A DNA stretch of 64,000 bases from Coffea arabica. Lineage: Eukaryota > Streptophyta > Magnoliopsida > Gentianales > Rubiaceae. The translations under genes and the position numbers were made by a program. The notes beneath the pieces were generated by a model. That model made no database searches and was not told the DNA's origin. It saw only the letters and a list, made by a program, of their open reading frames with translations. Position 1 is the first letter of the stretch, and the number at the start of each line of letters is the position of its first letter. The stretch is taken from the NCBI RefSeq assembly GCF_036785885.1, contig NC_092323.1:6054501-6118500 (forward strand), given 5' to 3'. Below, piece by piece: positions 34,347 to 46,771 of the stretch.

Positions 34347-37219
34347 CACTCGTGATGCTGATGGAGAGGGATTGTAGAATAGACTTGATGATCTAATGAT
34401 TTCGTTGCAGTTTTGGGAAGCAAAAGAGGTGGTGAATTTGTTGGGGAAATATATGACTAGAAAAATAATTAACACAAGGGATTTTTTAGGACATTCATAA
34501 TTCTTTCTTATGTTTTGTTACTTAAATAGTGAAAGCAAGGGGGTAATTGTAATTATGCAAATCTTAGGGGAGCTCCTTGAAATTATCGGAAATCTCAAGG
34601 GAAATTTCTGATATTATCCTAAAACACTGCTAGCATAGTACCATACGATACACAATAGATTAAACAATTTGGCAAAGTAAGCCTTGTGTGCCCATTTTGG
34701 CTTCGATTCTCTTTTCTCTCGTTTTCTTCAGCAAGCAAAATTTTCCCTCTACCATCACGTTTAGGAGAAATGTTGATTAATCAAATTGGCAGCGTCTGTA
34801 GGCGAGAAACGAAAAAATTTTGCATTGTTCAGATTGTTTGTTGACACTAGTTTATGAATTCAGTTAGCATAGGCAAGGTATATACGGATGCTATAAAATT
34901 TTAGATTTAGTGCTCCACGTGGCTTAAATGAGGAGTATGAAACCCAAATCGCAAGTATAACGGCCACAAAATAAAAGAAAGAAACCATCATCCTTTCCAA
35001 AGTCTTTGACGTCTTTGACCTCTGACCCAAAGAAAGTTTCTGTCCCAAAACTAATTAGCATATATACACGAGATATTGAGAGGGAAACTGCAAAATTCAA
35101 GAAGAAGTACTGAGCTGCAGAGTAGGACTAGCTCCCGAGAATTTATACCAATCAGCTCTTCACAAAGATTAAGTAGAGGGCTAGAAGAAATCAAGGAGGA
35201 GAAGCCAACTCTTTTCATTAAATTATATACTTAAGAGCGTCGGTAAAATGATGATTAATTAAGTTCGACAAATGTATTTGTTCATTGCGTAGGTTAACGG
35301 ATTGAAGGGTGTCAAATAAGAAGGCCAGGAAATTTGACAAAAGGAGGGGAAAAGATTTAATTCAGTTATATAAATTGTCTTGAGTTGCCATGGATAGCAA
35401 ATTTGTCTAAGGAATAAAGTTTAAAATTTTACATACTTCTTAACGGTGAAAAACAATTCAAATGGTAAAAAATAATGAGAAAACATCTTAAAATGCATGA
35501 TTTTATGTTTCATTTGATAATTCCTTGTTTTACAAGTCTAAAAAGTTATAAACAGGACATTAGTTGAAATACGTTCTCAAGAGAATCTACCGTCAAGAGA
35601 GTCTAATAGAAATCTGGTATTTCTTTTATTATTTGAAGTATTAATAATATTGTGTATTATTTATTTCTTCTCTTGTACATATATTTTGAATGATTAATTT
35701 ATCCCTTGAATTTATAACCCTACACGTAATTTATTATTGAAACCTTAAATTTAGATTCTACATGGGGTACATATGATACAAGGATACCGCGAAATGTTGC
35801 ACACTAAGGATTTTCAATTTCATGAAATTAGTCTTGTGGTCATTTTGTTTGTTTCTGTGACTTAATCATGGCGGCCAATTGCCTCAGTGTAAATCCACCA
35901 TTGTCCATCTGCGCACCGGCCCCCCTCCTTTTGACAAACCCAAGGCATCACTATTGCCGCCGCCGCCACGACGCATCCACACCATAGCTCGGACTAGGAG
36001 AACTACCATCTCTTCAGCCGCCACGCCATGCATGACTTCGACTTCGAGCAATATTTGTTCAATACTATGAAATATAAATGTGTCATATTAGTAGGCTTTA
36101 TATATCTAATGCTATTTAGAATCTTTTATTACAGTGTCTACATAGCATGCCTTTCATCTCTGTAAAAAACAAGAGAGAAAAACTAGACATTGTTTGAGTC
36201 TTGAAAATTAATCTAATCGATCGTTAATTTAATATTCAAAAAAGAATCAAATAATATCTACGTACAACTCGCACTAACAATTAATGTCCTTCAAGTTGGT
36301 GTACAAATATCGCACATGTGACATGCCCAACTAATTAGATGAATTGTTAAAAATTCTTGCTGAAAAATTCTTGTTGGGACAGCCTTCATAAGCCAATTAA
36401 TGTTATCATCTTATCCTCAAGATTTTTATATGTGTGGATCAATTTCGATATACATTGGTCAAATGGGTTATAACCATATTAAAACGTTTATTAATCTTAA
36501 AGAATTCAATACATTGGTTAGGAGAGACCACAAAAGGAGGTAAAGATGCGCTAGCTTGTAGCTTGTACCACCTAACCATATTTATGCTTTATTAAGTTAA
36601 GAAGACAAATGTTATTATTCTCACGACGCAAAGTTGTCTTGCATAATTAGCCAAAGAAAAAAGTGTTAGAAGGTGATTATAATGGTGAGGTGCGAAAATG
36701 ACAAGGTGCTTAAAGGTGATTGATTGTGATGTCCTGTACACTCGCCGTCCATTGTCTGCCACATTGTTCTGATCGTTGAAATACAAATAGATATTTCAGG
36801 CTACGCTTTCTATCATTTTCCATTCGGTGTACCACTACCATCCTCTTGTTCTAAACTCTTTTCCGCCTTAGTCTTAATAATCCTAAAGGATAAAACACAG
36901 CAGACCAAGGAGACAGGGCAAACGACAGTAGAATGACGATAGAAGTAATTTCCTACACAGAAAAAACAAAAATAAAAAGATCAAAAAGTTGAACAAATCA
37001 AGATGGCACTCCGGTTGGTGACTGTTGAAGACCGGCGGAGTTGAGCGTCTTTTTACGTTTCATCTCTGATCCTCTGCGCATCAATGAATGTCTACTGAAC
37101 TGAAAGACGTTTCTAGCAAACTATCCCACCAAGTCCTTAGTAACAGAAAGGAAAATCCAATTCTCCCGTCGAAACCAAAAACTGATAATGAAATCTCTGT
37201 CAAATTCCCTACGCTTCAT
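34347..37219. other. Intergenic spacer with one GC-rich open stretch
   Basis: Mostly AT-rich with no supported gene. At 35868-35987 (plus strand) a GC-rich 39-codon frame starts MAANCLSVNPPLSICAPAPL, which resembles the start of a plastid transit peptide. It stops in a proline- and arginine-rich run and no continuation was found, so it is at best a fragment of a gene. Confidence 0.35.
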
Positions 37220-38983
37220 TCATTGTCCCTGATATACTGTTCCGCCATGAAGCTTGGTTTTTTGGACTATTTTTTGTAGAACTCCCTCAACAGTTGTGTC
37301 GAAGGCATCTTTGGCATCATTCCCCAACCCTTCGCTAGGAAAAGCATACACAAACCTGGGAATAAGCTCAATTACCTTGTCCCTCATCCTCTTGATATCT
37401 TCCTTCCTAAAACCCTCCAACACTCTTCTTACTGAAGTCCCATTTCTGACCTCTTTCCGGTCTATGAACACCGAATAGCTCTCCGGCTCGCCCGACAAGA
37501 ACATCTCGTGCTGTCCCCGGAAACTGCCTTCCCAGAAAAACACCGGTATCGAACCGGACAACATGCAGTCGAACGTGGACTTCCTGGTATCCGAGTCACC
37601 CCTCGGCTGCAAGCAGAAGTCCGAGTGCAACAACGCTTCAAGAATCGTAGAAGAGCCATCGGAGCACGGGGTCTTGTCACAGTCCACGAGTTTGCACGCG
37701 TCCGCCTCGTTGCGACAATGATCCAATAGCAGAGTCCTAAAGTCGTTCTTGACCTTTCGACGCTTTGCTCCTACAAACGTGAATAGGCTCGTCCGGTTAC
37801 GACTCCCCGCGAATTGCTGCCATTGCTCAATCTCAGGAGCGGACCTGGGATGGAATCCCGTAGGATACGGATAGCTGATTTCCAGGGGGTCCCACCGGTG
37901 TCGTTCAACTGTCAGCCGTAACATATTTTTCATCAAGGGCATGAGAAGAAACCTGGTACCCCAGTCGTCGTCGGTTTTCCGTCTGAAATCCCACGTCATC
38001 CTCCCCAGCACGAGAAAATGATCCGAGCCGTTGGATCGCTTCCAGTAAGGTTGCTCCTTAACCCACTCGAGGAATCTCTCGCAGGGATAATCGCGCTCTG
38101 ATGCTGTGTAGTTGGTGAATAGATACTTGGAAACCGCTAGTCCAGCATAAAAGGGGACGTAGAAAGCCGTAGCGGATTCTGGCTCCATGGTTCTGCACTT
38201 GTAGTTTGACATCCGAGTGTGGTAGATGATCTCACCGGAGAACATGTCCGTCCACCACCATGATGGGGCGAGCTCCTGAGGGACAGTTCCCGCCAGGGTG
38301 GCAGCGGCGTTTGGGCCAAATCCATTGTTGGAGACCGCAGGGCATTTGGATTTCCAAGGATCTAAATCGTGACAATTGATCACTAGTTCCTTGTTAAAGA
38401 TGGGAGGAAGGTCGTATGCGTAAACCTTTCCGTATTTGCATTGTTCATGGTTATCATCTTGATCAGAAGGAGAAGCAAGCTGGTGACCTTCGATGGCTTG
38501 TTCTAGTGGTACTTGTTTCGTATTGTTATCACCATCTTCATGATCAGGAGGAGAACCCAGCTGGTGACTAACGTCATCTTTTGGTTTGTTCCCGTCCTCA
38601 ACAACTTCTTCCTGTGGTTGTTGTTTGGGTTGCTGTTGTTCTTGTACCACTACTTGTTCTTGTTGAATTTTATCATCATCAAGAGGAAGATCCAGCTGCT
38701 GAATGACCTGTGGCTGCTGCTGTTGTTCTTGTTGTAGATGGGTGGGCGGATATTGCTCATGTATCGGAGGAGGACTAGGACCACCACGAGTGGTGAGGAG
38801 GACTAGGAGGATAGAAAACTGGAAAAGAATGATCATAAGAAGCCATGCACAGTGGTAGAAAGAAACATAAGATTTCACCGATCTGAAAGTGTTTTTCAAA
38901 TTAATGGTGGTCTTCTTCATAGGGTGACTGTCAAGAATATTATGGCCTTTAACCGTTGATGAGGATTTGGAAAAGGGATTCAT
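37220..38983 (-). CDS. GT47-b: XLT2-like xyloglucan side-chain glycosyltransferase with an expanded Gln-rich stem
   Basis: A single exon of 587 residues. Membrane anchor at about 44-64 is followed by an unusually long, Gln/Asp/Glu-rich stem (about 70-182) containing two related segments (HQLGSPPDHEDGDNN and HQLASPSDQDDNHE). The exostosin domain then begins CKYGKVYAYDLPPIFNKELV. Diagnostic blocks are CRTMEPESATAFYVPFYAGL, GRMTWDFRR, YPYPTGFHPRS and LQPRGDSDTR (458-467) before FDCMLSGSIPVFFW. The catalytic domain is full length, so the enzyme is probably active in the Golgi on xyloglucan; the transferred sugar is uncertain. The fragment at 24.5 kb is its closest relative in the window. GT47-c lies about 1.7 kb upstream in the same orientation. 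Confidence 0.88.
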   Translation of the reverse strand: MNPFSKSSSTVKGHNILDSHPMKKTTINLKNTFRSVKSYVSFYHCAWLLMIILFQFSILLVLLTTRGGPSPPPIHEQYPPTHLQQEQQQQPQVIQQLDLPLDDDKIQQEQVVVQEQQQPKQQPQEEVVEDGNKPKDDVSHQLGSPPDHEDGDNNTKQVPLEQAIEGHQLASPSDQDDNHEQCKYGKVYAYDLPPIFNKELVINCHDLDPWKSKCPAVSNNGFGPNAAATLAGTVPQELAPSWWWTDMFSGEIIYHTRMSNYKCRTMEPESATAFYVPFYAGLAVSKYLFTNYTASERDYPCERFLEWVKEQPYWKRSNGSDHFLVLGRMTWDFRRKTDDDWGTRFLLMPLMKNMLRLTVERHRWDPLEISYPYPTGFHPRSAPEIEQWQQFAGSRNRTSLFTFVGAKRRKVKNDFRTLLLDHCRNEADACKLVDCDKTPCSDGSSTILEALLHSDFCLQPRGDSDTRKSTFDCMLSGSIPVFFWEGSFRGQHEMFLSGEPESYSVFIDRKEVRNGTSVRRVLEGFRKEDIKRMRDKVIELIPRFVYAFPSEGLGNDAKDAFDTTVEGVLQKIVQKTKLHGGTVYQGQ

Positions 38984-39482
38984 TCTGCCCGCCCCCGATC
39001 AATTAGAGTGGCTTGGCTTGATCTCTAGTACTGTTGCAGATGTATACATATGCAGGGATGCCCGAATATAATCTTTCTTTGCTTCATGTGTTAATTATAT
39101 GTAGCTGGGTAAAGCACTACAACTTCAATCATCATGATGTAGGGTCACTTCTTGTTAGATTTTGTTTTTAACAACCTTTTGCTGTTAGAATATTTGTCCT
39201 TACATATTGTTTTATTTGTGTGCGTAATGTACAGGAGTACATAACTATTTTAAAATTGTATAGTATATTTTAAATCTTCAAAGCCAATTAATCATAAACA
39301 GGTACGTGCTTTGCTAGGAATCTCTTTTGTTTAGGGGTGGCAGCAGTCAAGGTAAGGTCCGATATCCGAAGGTTAATCCAATTAAACGATTGAGGGGTAA
39401 TCCATTAAGATTTGATATTGACGAGCGCTTGACAACAAACAATCGGACAGGATTTGATAAGAGAACCCTAGGAACTCAATGT

Positions 39483-39527
<45 letters not shown>

Positions 39528-40718
39528 AACGTAAACACACATATACGTATACGTAAAAACACATGCCTCAACGTTATAGTCCAATGAAATATAATTTTAA
39601 CTCTATTGAAATTTAAAGTAATGTGTTAATTTAACATGTATATATGAATTATAGTTTGATGATAATTAATACCCTTTTTTTGAATTATTTAGATTAACGG
39701 GTAAAGGGTATCCAATCTATAATCCAAACCAGAAAGCAAGAGGGATTGATAATAATGGAGTTAAAACTCTAGGATTACACGATAGAACTTGACAAATGAT
39801 TTAGACATGATTTGATAAAAAAAAAAAAAAAAAAAAAATTAGAGGGCACCTAACCCGCTCCATTCTTACTTTCGTTAGTCTTCACCGACAATTTCAGCAC
39901 ACGGAATGTAAATGGTTGACATTGCTGAGTTTAGCTGAAATCCTACGCCACCGAAAAAAGGGAGAAAGGAAAAAAAAATGGGAGAAAAAGAAAGCTGTAT
40001 CGTTTCATTTCCATCCAGTAGCTAATATTTGAGTGATGCAAGTTCGGGCCGTGTCATGCGTTTGTTTACTTGTCAAATGAACGATGCACAATATGGACAA
40101 CATGAAAATGCTAAAGTCAGTTGCTTTCAATATTGGCTGGCTTAGATTTTCCTTTCTGTAGTAATCAAATACAGACTGAAGAATTTCGCTGGAGATGCGT
40201 AGCAGCTGAACTGGCAACGTCACAAATCAAGACCACCGAATCTCCCATCAAAGCTTTATGCACGAAATCAACGGCACTGGGAAAAAACGAGGAAGGATTC
40301 ATAGTTGGGAGATTTTTGTTTTCATATTCTCAAAGGAGTGACCAATCGACCTCTAATCTTCTTTCCCATTTGAAAATGGCACGCGTTGCTGAGTAGGTTA
40401 TGAATGAATACGTGTTCAATCAATCTAGAAACTAATGAAGGATTTAAAGGTATTGGAAGAAACTTGAGAATTGTTGAAAAAAAATATCTATCCCTTAAAA
40501 GCGAGTGTGATGTCTCTCATACATCCTTTTCTAAAATGGTTACAAATTCACTTTGAAAAAAGAGACAAAAAAATAAGTAATTGAACAAAACAATCAAAGT
40601 ATGTATGGGAGAAAAAGAAGAAAAAATAGAGCCGTGAGTTGCTGAGTGCAACCCCCCCCCCCCCGGCGGCGGGGGTCGTTGTCGTCCGTAGCCATCGACT
40701 TACTCTGGGAACGTGATC
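38984..40718. other. Spacer between GT47-b and GT47-c
   Basis: AT-rich. Contains the microsatellite at 39491-39522, an A-run near 39819-39838 and a C-run at 40652-40664 just downstream of GT47-c. No gene is supported. Confidence 0.45.
39491..39522. repeat. (AT)n microsatellite
   Basis: Sixteen AT dinucleotides. Confidence 0.95.
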
Positions 40719-42269
40719 TCATTCATGATACGGGTCCCGACCCGTATGGATTTTGGCAGTTTTTACTATTCTTCTTAGCACTTCCTCCACGCCTATGTCG
40801 AAGGCATCTTTGAGATTGCCCAACCCTCCCTCCGCAGCTGGAAAAGCGTACGAAATCCTCGGGATCATGTCAATCACTTTCTCCCTCATCCTCTTGACGT
40901 CTTCCCTGCTGTATCCCTCCAACACTTTCCTTATCGAAGTCCCGTTCCTCACTTTATTCCGGTGGATGAAGACCGAAAAGGACTCGGGTTGATCAGACAT
41001 GTACAGCTCGTACTGGCCCCCAATGGTTCCCTCCCAGAAAAAAACGGGTATGGAGCCGGCCAGCATGCAGTCGAACGTGGACCTCCTGGTGACCGAGTCC
41101 CCCCTGGGCTGCAGACAAAAGTCCGAGTCCAGAAAGGCCTCCAGGACCGAGGAAGCGCCGTCCAAGCATGGGGTCTTGGCACAGTCCACAGCTTTGCACG
41201 AATCCGACTCCTCGTAACACTGATCCAGCAACAAAGCCCTGAAATCGTTCTTGATATACCCGCGTTTTCCCCCAACAAACGTGAAGAGGCTCGACCGTTT
41301 ACGACTCCGAACAAATTCCTGCCACTGCCCAACTTCCGAGGTGGTCCGGGGATGGAATCCGGAGGGATAGGGTACGCTGACTTCCAGTGGGTCCCCAAGG
41401 CTCTTTTCTATCGTTAAGCGGAACATTTGTCTCATGAGGGGCATGAGGAGGAAGCTAGTCCCCCAGTCTCCATCGCGGGCCCGTCTAAAATCCCACGAAC
41501 TACGCCCCAGCATAAGAAAATGATCCGAACCGTTGGATCTCTTCCACTGCGGTTGGCCCTTGATCCACCGGAGCAAATTCTGGCACGGAGCATCGCGCTC
41601 TTTCGCAGTGTAGTTTGTGAACAGATACTTGGAAACCGCCAGCCCAGCGTAAAAGGGCACGTAGAATGCCGCAGCCGATTCTGGCTCCATGGTTCTGCAC
41701 CTGTAGGTGGAAATCCGAGCGTGAAAGATAATCTCGCCGGCGAAAAGGTCGGTCCAGTACCAAGCATGAGCGAGCTCTCGCGGGACCGTGCCGGCGAGCG
41801 TAGTGGCGTTTGGTCCGAACCCGTCGTTGGACACCGCCGCGCACTGGGATCTCCGGGGGTCTAAATCCTGGCAATTCTCCAGCAGTTTCTTGTTGAAAAT
41901 TGGAGGAAGGTCGTATACATAAACCCTTCCATACTTGCATTGTGCTCGGTCATCGGGATGCTGGGGAGGAACCAGCAGCTGTTGACTAACCTGTTCCGGC
42001 GGCGTCCCCTGGAGCTGGGGACGACGGACGGGCGACAATCGGTCGGCGGCTGTGGGAGGACTGGGAGCACGAGTGGTGGCAGTGAAGGCTAGGAAGATAC
42101 AAAATTCCAAGAGAAAAAGAATGAGGGCCCATGCGAATTGGTGGAAAGAAACATGGGAGCGGACAAAATTAAACGCCTTCTTGAAATCGAACGCAGTAAT
42201 AGTACGCTTGGGATTCCCATGGACACCGCGGTCCTTAACTTGTGACGAGGAATTGGAAAGGGGAAGCAT
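40719..42269 (-). CDS. GT47-c: XLT2-like xyloglucan side-chain glycosyltransferase
   Basis: A single exon of 516 residues with anchor at about 45-64, Pro-rich stem and a complete exostosin domain from CKYGRVYVYDLPPIFNKKLL. It shares CRTMEPESAAAFYVPFYAGL, GRSSWDFRRARDGDWG, VPYPSGFHPR and LQPRGDSVTR (386-395) with its neighbours. The coding DNA is clearly GC-richer than GT47-b or GT47-d, although the proteins are similar. The Thr of TWDFRR is Ser here. The start MLPLSNSSSQVKDRG is close to the N-termini of GT47-a and Arabidopsis XLT2 as I recall them, which supports the chosen ATG. The sugar donor cannot be inferred. Confidence 0.88.
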   Translation of the reverse strand: MLPLSNSSSQVKDRGVHGNPKRTITAFDFKKAFNFVRSHVSFHQFAWALILFLLEFCIFLAFTATTRAPSPPTAADRLSPVRRPQLQGTPPEQVSQQLLVPPQHPDDRAQCKYGRVYVYDLPPIFNKKLLENCQDLDPRRSQCAAVSNDGFGPNATTLAGTVPRELAHAWYWTDLFAGEIIFHARISTYRCRTMEPESAAAFYVPFYAGLAVSKYLFTNYTAKERDAPCQNLLRWIKGQPQWKRSNGSDHFLMLGRSSWDFRRARDGDWGTSFLLMPLMRQMFRLTIEKSLGDPLEVSVPYPSGFHPRTTSEVGQWQEFVRSRKRSSLFTFVGGKRGYIKNDFRALLLDQCYEESDSCKAVDCAKTPCLDGASSVLEAFLDSDFCLQPRGDSVTRRSTFDCMLAGSIPVFFWEGTIGGQYELYMSDQPESFSVFIHRNKVRNGTSIRKVLEGYSREDVKRMREKVIDMIPRISYAFPAAEGGLGNLKDAFDIGVEEVLRRIVKTAKIHTGRDPYHE

Positions 42270-44334
42270 TCTGCCCCGACTCTGATCTGAAGTGGTGGCT
42301 TTGGTCCTCTCTTTTGGCCTTCGTCTCGTCTTGGGAGTGCAAATTGCATATGCGTATGCTCGTGTTAGTTTGTTAAAACGTTAATCTCAACCGACGAGAC
42401 TAATTCTAGCGCAAACACCATCAAACCGAGCGTTGTCGGATGAATTAGAGAATGATACAAGTCTGTCTGCAACAACAGCAACTAGGGTCAATATTTGTGG
42501 ATTGCGTATAAAATTTGTGTTTGTACTGGGCATCGTATTACTATGTGCTTGCACCAATCGATTGTCCCCTTCATCTTCACTGTCGAATCGCGAGGGATTG
42601 ACATTTGTCACAAAATTACACCGTTTAGTTTAGGCGAAAGCAGGAAGCCACTGGCTGGAACGAGGCATCTTCTCGCCTCCTTTATAAAAGAACAACAAAG
42701 ACGTTCGATATGAATTGCTTCCTTTTATTTTATTCTTTCCCCCAATGATAACCCGGTTGAGCAAAATAAATCAAGCTTCCAGAAATTTGTTTTATTCGTA
42801 TTTTAGTAGTTTCTTTAGTGTCATGCTTTTAGTAATTTTTTTAGTTGAGTAATTGATATTTTATTAAACGGTTACTCGTGTGGTAATTTCTAATTGTTCA
42901 AGCATTGTCAGCCATAGATAGGCGGCTACTTGTTAAATACTATATAAATTACCAACTTGTTAGTTTCTTATTCTTCTTTCGTTTGAGATATTAAAGAAAT
43001 TATTGTCAGTAATTACGTTTATTCATCTCTTCTCTCCCATGTATTTTATTTTCTCCCATTAATTCTACAGCCTTGCACGTTAATATTATTAGAACTCATA
43101 AAAAATGTCATGCTAGGCATCAACTATATATTGATGAGTTGAGTTCTTCACTCAGGGAGCTGCTGACAAATGAGTGAAAATGAATATTAAAGAAAGAAAA
43201 GAACCAAAAAAAATGAATTCAATGATTTGAAAGAGAGAATGCAAAAAAGACTATCCTTTCCCTTATATTAAAAAACAAAAAAGGGCAATGACTATCCCCT
43301 GTCTTAATCGCGTACAATTTGGTTGTCCCTTGTTTCTTTTGTATGGAAAAGTCAAGTTGTTGCCAATTTCCAGATTCTCTATTTCCGAATACAGTTGGAT
43401 TTCGATTTCCCGGAAATATGATGTCGTGTTGCCCTAAGAACTTGTGATTTACTCTTTATCATCAAGTAATAATTTAGTTACACATCTTTTAACACCTAAT
43501 ATAATATGCCACCTACCAGACATTAATGGAACATGTGAAGAATCACAGGGCAAACAGATAGTCTGTAATGGATGGAAAAAGATGTGTAATTAGATTAAGT
43601 GCTAAGATGTTTGTCAAGTCAACAACAAATGAGTTATGGTTGAAAAGAACATGTATGATTAGATTAAGTGCTAAAATGCTTGTCAAGTCAACAACAAATG
43701 AGTTACTTCTTGCACCGAAGCTGATCAAGACAGCCATTAGTACTCCCCCCCCCCCCCCCCCCCCACCAAACAAAAAAAAAATCCTCTAGCAATAGAACCA
43801 ACACATTCTTTAGAAAATCAACAAATCATTTACAGCTAGAATCTGTGACGTTTAATAGAAGGAAGTGTTTCGGCCTTTATTCCCATGAGTGGATGCATGG
43901 GTGATCAATTAGCATCCATTGCTAATCGATTGCCTTTAATGAACATTTTTCTTATAATGGACGTGTATGTAAACTGAGGGTCGCACTGATCAGATAACTG
44001 TAGATCATGATCAGTGATTTTTATAACGTAGTGCACTGGAATTTCACGATTGTGAAAAAATTGCTATAGATGATACAAATCCAAGTCGCTGAACGGTATT
44101 GGTGTTTCCGATAGAGAAGTTTCCGATAGAGAAGGGAACAAACAATCTTTAAAGAACAGTTTAGAGAAAGAAGGAAAAAAAAAAAAACAGCACTATAAAC
44201 GATGGAAAAAATATGAATGTCTCCTTGAAATTATCTCTTTGGTATATGTGGCTGTAGCTGACTAGCTGTGGCTGGCCAATTGCGGCAACTGTTTCTGCGA
44301 AATGAAATCCAGGAATTATACCCAAATACTACTC
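42270..44334. other. Spacer between GT47-c and TBL-B
   Basis: No gene is supported. Parts resemble 29.5-30.1 kb. Contains the tandem repeat at 43583-43705 and a 20-base C-run at 43745-43764. Confidence 0.45.
43583..43705. repeat. Two-copy tandem repeat, 69-bp period
   Basis: The motif TAGATTAAGTGCTAARATGY followed by TTGTCAAGTCAACAACAAAT occurs at about 43591 and 43660 with few mismatches. It is directly followed by a long C-run. Confidence 0.85.
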
Positions 44335-46771
44335 CTATACCAATGATTTTCTTGCTTCCTCCCTTTCGATTAACTCTTGCAAGAAGTCATTCCACGTGTC
44401 AATGGGTCCAGGCAAACACCAATGCACGCAATCATTAGCCATTTTCTCATTTGGCCAGTGGCCATATTTACTTGGGTGACCATCCGGTCTTAGCAACATG
44501 GGCTGTGTTGCATCTAGCAACCTAAATTTCAAACCTCTCTTGCTTCCTTCTTCTTGTGCGATTCTGAGTTCCCGCTGTTGAATCTCGTACATTTCTACCA
44601 TGTAGTCCTCCAAGACAGCCTCATTCCTCTTATAAGGCATCGTTCTCACACAGTCTCCACCTTTGTCCCAAGATCCACCTTCGAAGTGTGACGGGGTAAT
44701 GGTCCTGAGGAATGTCACGCCCTTAAAATTTGCTAAGCTGTTAATGGCTCTGAAAGCAGTTCTGAAAGCTCTTTCATAGCTAAAGTTCATTCTCAAGTGA
44801 GCAACATTGTCCAGTTGACAGGCGAGGCAGCCAATCAGAGTGCGATTTTCATAGAAAATGGTTGGCCGGAAGAACCATTGGCCAGCTGAAATAACAATGT
44901 AGTCGTACCCTTCAACCTTTGTTGTCCAGTCCTCGTCAAACTCATCTAGATATAGATTGAAGGGGCGGGTGACGTCGTTGGGATCAGTTTTTTCTGACCT
45001 TACCAGATACGGAGCTGAAAAGATGGAAATATTGAAGTTATAATCCTTGTATACCCAATGCTGGTTCTCATCATTCCCAGTAGAAACATCCAGAGGATCA
45101 AGAACCTGGATATACACGAAAAGATGTTTAATCCCAACTTCCACAGAGCATAAACTAATGATGTTTTCCAGTTGGTTGGTTGATTAGCCAGGTATTTTCT
45201 TTGGGTTGAATTGTGTGAATGATACATTCTCAATGTTTACTCTGTCTCAGTCTTGGTAGAAGAAATCAATTCGAGCTTTTACTAGAAACAATCTGCCATC
45301 TAGACGATAGCCATCATCATCTCGAAAGTGCGTATTTCCTATTTACCATATTAGATGTAAAAAGAGATTATATAATCTTTCCGTTTCTTTTTGATATATA
45401 ATCAGAGTTATTAAACTTAGAATACTGAAGTGGATGGTCGACATTTCTAGATCCTGCCTTGCTAGCCTGACCCAGATTTGTAATTCAGATCATTTACGCA
45501 GGTGGTTCATTACAGCTCCTAGATGTAATCCTGACAAAATTAAGAAGAAAGATCCATGGACTACGGCAGCCAAATGTCTTGTATGGATAAGCTTCTAAAA
45601 TGTCAGAAGCCAGAAAAGGGATGCTAGCCAAGTCACTATATGTGATTTTACTAGAAGATCCTAAACTCCTCAGCCATTCAATTTGTTTCAAAAACCCAAA
45701 ATTAACCGGCAACTGCCTATCAAAGCCGCAACTTCCCAAGGAAATGCAATAAATCTTCAACAGTAGGTGCTGATTACCTTAACCGTTTTCACCGAACCAA
45801 AGGAATGCGACGAATATTCACTTTGAAGTCTTAATTAAACCGTATTGAAGCATTCAAAACCATTTGGGTGCCAGAACATGAGACATCGTCACCTGACAAG
45901 GATTAGGGACAACTACTAGGCCAAATGGACTTTAAATTCTAATGACCCCTTTCCGTTGAGATTAGCAGAAATGGCGACAGAAAAAGTTCTACTCATACTG
46001 AAAACAGTGAGGACCATTGGTTAAATAAAGACTAATTAAGAAGATCAGAGATCGTAATAGTGAACAGTTTGGGGAGGACTTAATTACCCTGGACAAGAGA
46101 CAGATCAATGACTGCATATGGTTCCTTGCGACAGAGTCTCCAATAAAGGCAATGGACTTTCCTCGGACCAGCTCCAAGAAATGGTTGGGATCGAAGATTG
46201 GCAGCACGCACCCGTCTGGTTTCCACCTCCATTTCAAGAAACCCGTGTCGGGTCTTGCGTATTTCAAGCAATTCTGATGGTCTTGAATCCTATAACAGGT
46301 GGCGTTGGTATAATATGGCGCCTCTGGGTTGGGAACCCATTCCCCTGAAAACAAATCACAGTAGTTTTCTTGAGTAGTACCTGTTGGATTCTGGGAATTT
46401 GTCCTGTTGTAACTATGATCAATCTGAGCAGGAGAGCTTGGGCTTGGAATTGATGAGGACGTGGTGCTGCCGGCAGCTGCTGTTTCTTGTGCTGCTTTTT
46501 GGCTTCCGGGCTCATCGCCGCCTAGAATTTCTTTGGACTTCGTTGTATCATTAGATTCCGGCCATTCGGGATCTTTAGGCCTCCTTATCGTTGACTCCTC
46601 GAGAGAAGGGGTTGCTTCAGATATTTCACCGAGCTTGTACCAGAATGAAGGAGGAGAATACACAGAAATGACAAGAGACAAAAGAATAGTTATGGCGATG
46701 AGGAAAGTGGCTACTTTAGGTATCCTTCTTAGCTTTAGCTGTAAGGAAAGCTCACCGGCTTGGCGTTTCAT
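44335..46771 (-). CDS. TBL-B: AXY4-like polysaccharide (xyloglucan) O-acetyltransferase
   Basis: Exons 46088-46771 and 44335-45105, with a GTAATT...CAG intron of 982 bp, give 484 residues. I chose the ATG at 46771 ([20 protein letters not shown]) over the upstream one at 46834, because the other TBLs here also begin shortly before a basic (R/K)-(R/K)-x-P-K-(I/V)-A motif. The anchor is at about 21-39, then a Ser/Thr/Pro-rich stem, then [20 protein letters not shown]. Catalytic GDS is at 211-213 ([10 protein letters not shown]) and DxxH at 453-456 (DCVHW). DNAxRPDT is altered to [14 protein letters not shown] (Ala for the usual Gly before RPD). Otherwise it is complete and probably active in the Golgi. 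Confidence 0.86.

Noticed and set aside
35868-35987. Short GC-rich frame resembling a plastid transit peptide
   Set aside because: Only 39 codons with no continuation or splice partner found; kept as a note under the spacer, not as a gene.
40949-41417. Long open frames (about 150 codons) on both strands inside GT47-c
   Set aside because: They are shadows caused by the high GC content of the GT47-c coding sequence; the GT47 frame explains the region.
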